This document shows, piece by piece, positions 62,728 through 64,000 of a DNA stretch of 64,000 nucleotides. Under the pieces are notes generated by a model. It did not search any database, was not told the origin of the DNA, and saw only the letters and a list, made by a program, of their open reading frames with translations. Each line of letters opens with the position of its first letter. Position 1 is the first letter of the stretch. Both the position numbers and the translations under genes were made by a program. Source of the stretch: Onchocerca lupi (Eukaryota; Nematoda; Chromadorea; Rhabditida; Onchocercidae); NCBI GenBank assembly GCA_028564675.1, contig JAOVVO010000103.1, positions 1 to 64,000 of the forward strand, given 5' to 3'.

Positions 62728-64000
62728 ACATCTTACTTATCTGTAGGCATTTTTATTTAAAAAAAACCCGTGAAACAGCGAAGCATAGAATAATATTGTA
62801 TCTTAAGAAAGCACAAGAAACGATTTTCTTCTAATTCTCGGACACCCAATCATCAACGAGTGCGGTGTGAGTCTTTTCTGTCAGATTAACACACAATCTT
62901 ATTGGTTATCTTAACAGTGTTGCCGATATTATGTTCGACTTTGCGTTCAGCGTAAGGTGCTCTAGAAGTAATGAATAAATAATATATGGAAAGATGCAAC
63001 AATGATAAAAGCTTGAAGGAAGATAGAAATAAGATTTGATTACTGTCTATATCAGCACATCAAAAATTATTCTATGATTAAATGCTAAAATACTAAACCA
63101 TCAGTGTATCGTAAATGATGATAGAAAAAAGGACGGAATATCTTAGTTACTTACAAACTGCGATAAGCATCGTATCTTAATAGTATCAGGTAACCTCGAT
63201 ACGATCCCGGAATAAAATCACTACCAATTCCTCAAACGAACAAGCCATATCCCCAAACTGTCGACTTTCCGCCTTGAAAAGATGGTCGCGAAATGAAAAC
63301 ATCAAAAATTCTGCAGTATGAGCAGCTTGTCACTTGTTGTACTTCAGTGCAATGGTAATTTTCATTTAATTGTAGTAAAGTTGCCAATGCTCATAAGGTT
63401 GTTTCTAGCCATCAACATTGTAACAACTTCTAGAGTTAGTCTTCTTGATTTTAGGTTTCAAATGTTGTTGGAATCAAAATTCCATCTCGTTTGTGTATCG
63501 CAATCACTACAGTATAATCATGAGCTTTTCACGCTTCAGTGATTTGTCACTGAATGATTTGGAGAAAATTATACAACCAGTTTGAACAGAATTGACCCAT
63601 CTCTCGCTAAGCAAAGAATATTTTCTGAAAATAAATCAGTCCATACTATGCACATTGCAAAACAGCATGCCTGCTTCTAATATTATACATGGAATCCGTT
63701 AAATTTTACTAAATTCCAAATGACTGATCATCTAATACATATTGGGATGTTCACGATCATGAAATCGTGATCGATACGCTGATGATGACCAGTCCAAAAA
63801 ACCATTGTTGCAAATCTTGAATCTCCGGCACATTTTTCACCGATTGTTTTAAAAAACATAACAGAGAGGAGATAACAAATCATATTCCAGCGTATCGTAT
63901 TATTTGTTTACGTATTCGCAACCACAGATAAGGAATGAAGAAAACAAATACCATTCTCTGCGATGGCATATTTTTTCTTGGCGTAGTTTTCAAGGATCAT
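62728..64000. other. Right flank, no confident gene
   Basis: Mixed-composition DNA upstream of CCDC51 on its coding strand, so it probably includes that gene's promoter and 5' UTR. A plus-strand frame at 63318-63542 lacks exon-like borders and any family resemblance. Only the short minus-strand frame at 63186-63302 seemed worth a separate note. Confidence 0.4.
63186..63302 (-). CDS. Possible small ORF or first exon upstream of CCDC51
   Basis: A 38-residue frame starting ATG and containing FRDHLFKAESRQFGDMACSF, then EELVVILFRDRIE. A GTTACC donor-like site follows RIE. It uses a balanced set of residues, unlike the Phe/Lys/Ile-rich chance frames elsewhere, and lies about 640 bases upstream of CCDC51 on the same strand. 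It could be a 5' exon of CCDC51, the first exon of a separate gene, or chance. I do not recognise it. Confidence 0.2.
   Translation of the reverse strand: MFSFRDHLFKAESRQFGDMACSFEELVVILFRDRIEVT

Noticed and set aside
1..64000. CRISPR arrays, bacterial operons, Wolbachia insertions, rRNA and tRNA genes
   Set aside because: Looked for by eye and none found; the tandem arrays have no spacer structure, and the genes are intron-rich eukaryotic ones.

Overview
The window looks like nuclear DNA of a nematode, most likely a filarial (Brugia/Onchocerca/Loa-like) species. This is an inference from four things: very AT-rich sequence crowded with poly(A)/poly(T) tracts; protein-coding genes cut into many short exons by GT-AG introns with TTTCAG/TTTTAG acceptors; introns of hundreds to thousands of bases, long for Caenorhabditis; and a cGMP-dependent kinase that reads almost like C. 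elegans EGL-4. I saw no bacterial operon structure, CRISPR array, rRNA or tRNA.

Layout. (1) 1.7-24.8 kb, plus strand: a PLEKHG5-type RhoGEF with an N-terminal Ras-binding-like segment, a DH domain and a PH domain. An apparent intron of about 11.6 kb splits it and carries a decayed Helitron relic plus several repeat families. (2) 28.0-31.7 kb, plus strand: a casein-kinase-1/tau-tubulin-kinase-like protein with a degenerate glycine loop and DHG instead of DFG. (3) 31.7-49.3 kb: no gene I can support. It is AT-rich with tandem repeats, microsatellites, a cruciform-forming array and one compositional island near 36.3-36.7 kb; the missing 5' exons of the next gene may be here. (4) 49.3-53.1 kb, plus strand: egl-4 (PKG), twelve exons from the first cyclic-nucleotide-binding domain to the stop. 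(5) 56.7-59.4 kb, plus strand: methionine aminopeptidase 2, eight exons with all metal ligands present; the first coding exon was not found. (6) 59.9-62.7 kb, minus strand: CCDC51/MITOK, a two-membrane-segment mitochondrial potassium-channel protein, convergent with MetAP2. (7) 62.7-64.0 kb: no confident gene.

The window has two characters. Up to about 49 kb it is repeat-rich with long introns. From 49 kb to the right edge it is more complex in sequence, gene-dense and has short introns. The genes do not form one pathway: Rho signalling, an atypical kinase, cGMP signalling, N-terminal methionine removal and mitochondrial potassium flux. No new multi-gene system was found. The most unusual items are the atypical TTBK-like kinase, the Helitron relic, the in-frame exon-edge duplication and GC-AG intron in the RhoGEF, and the nested repeat structures.
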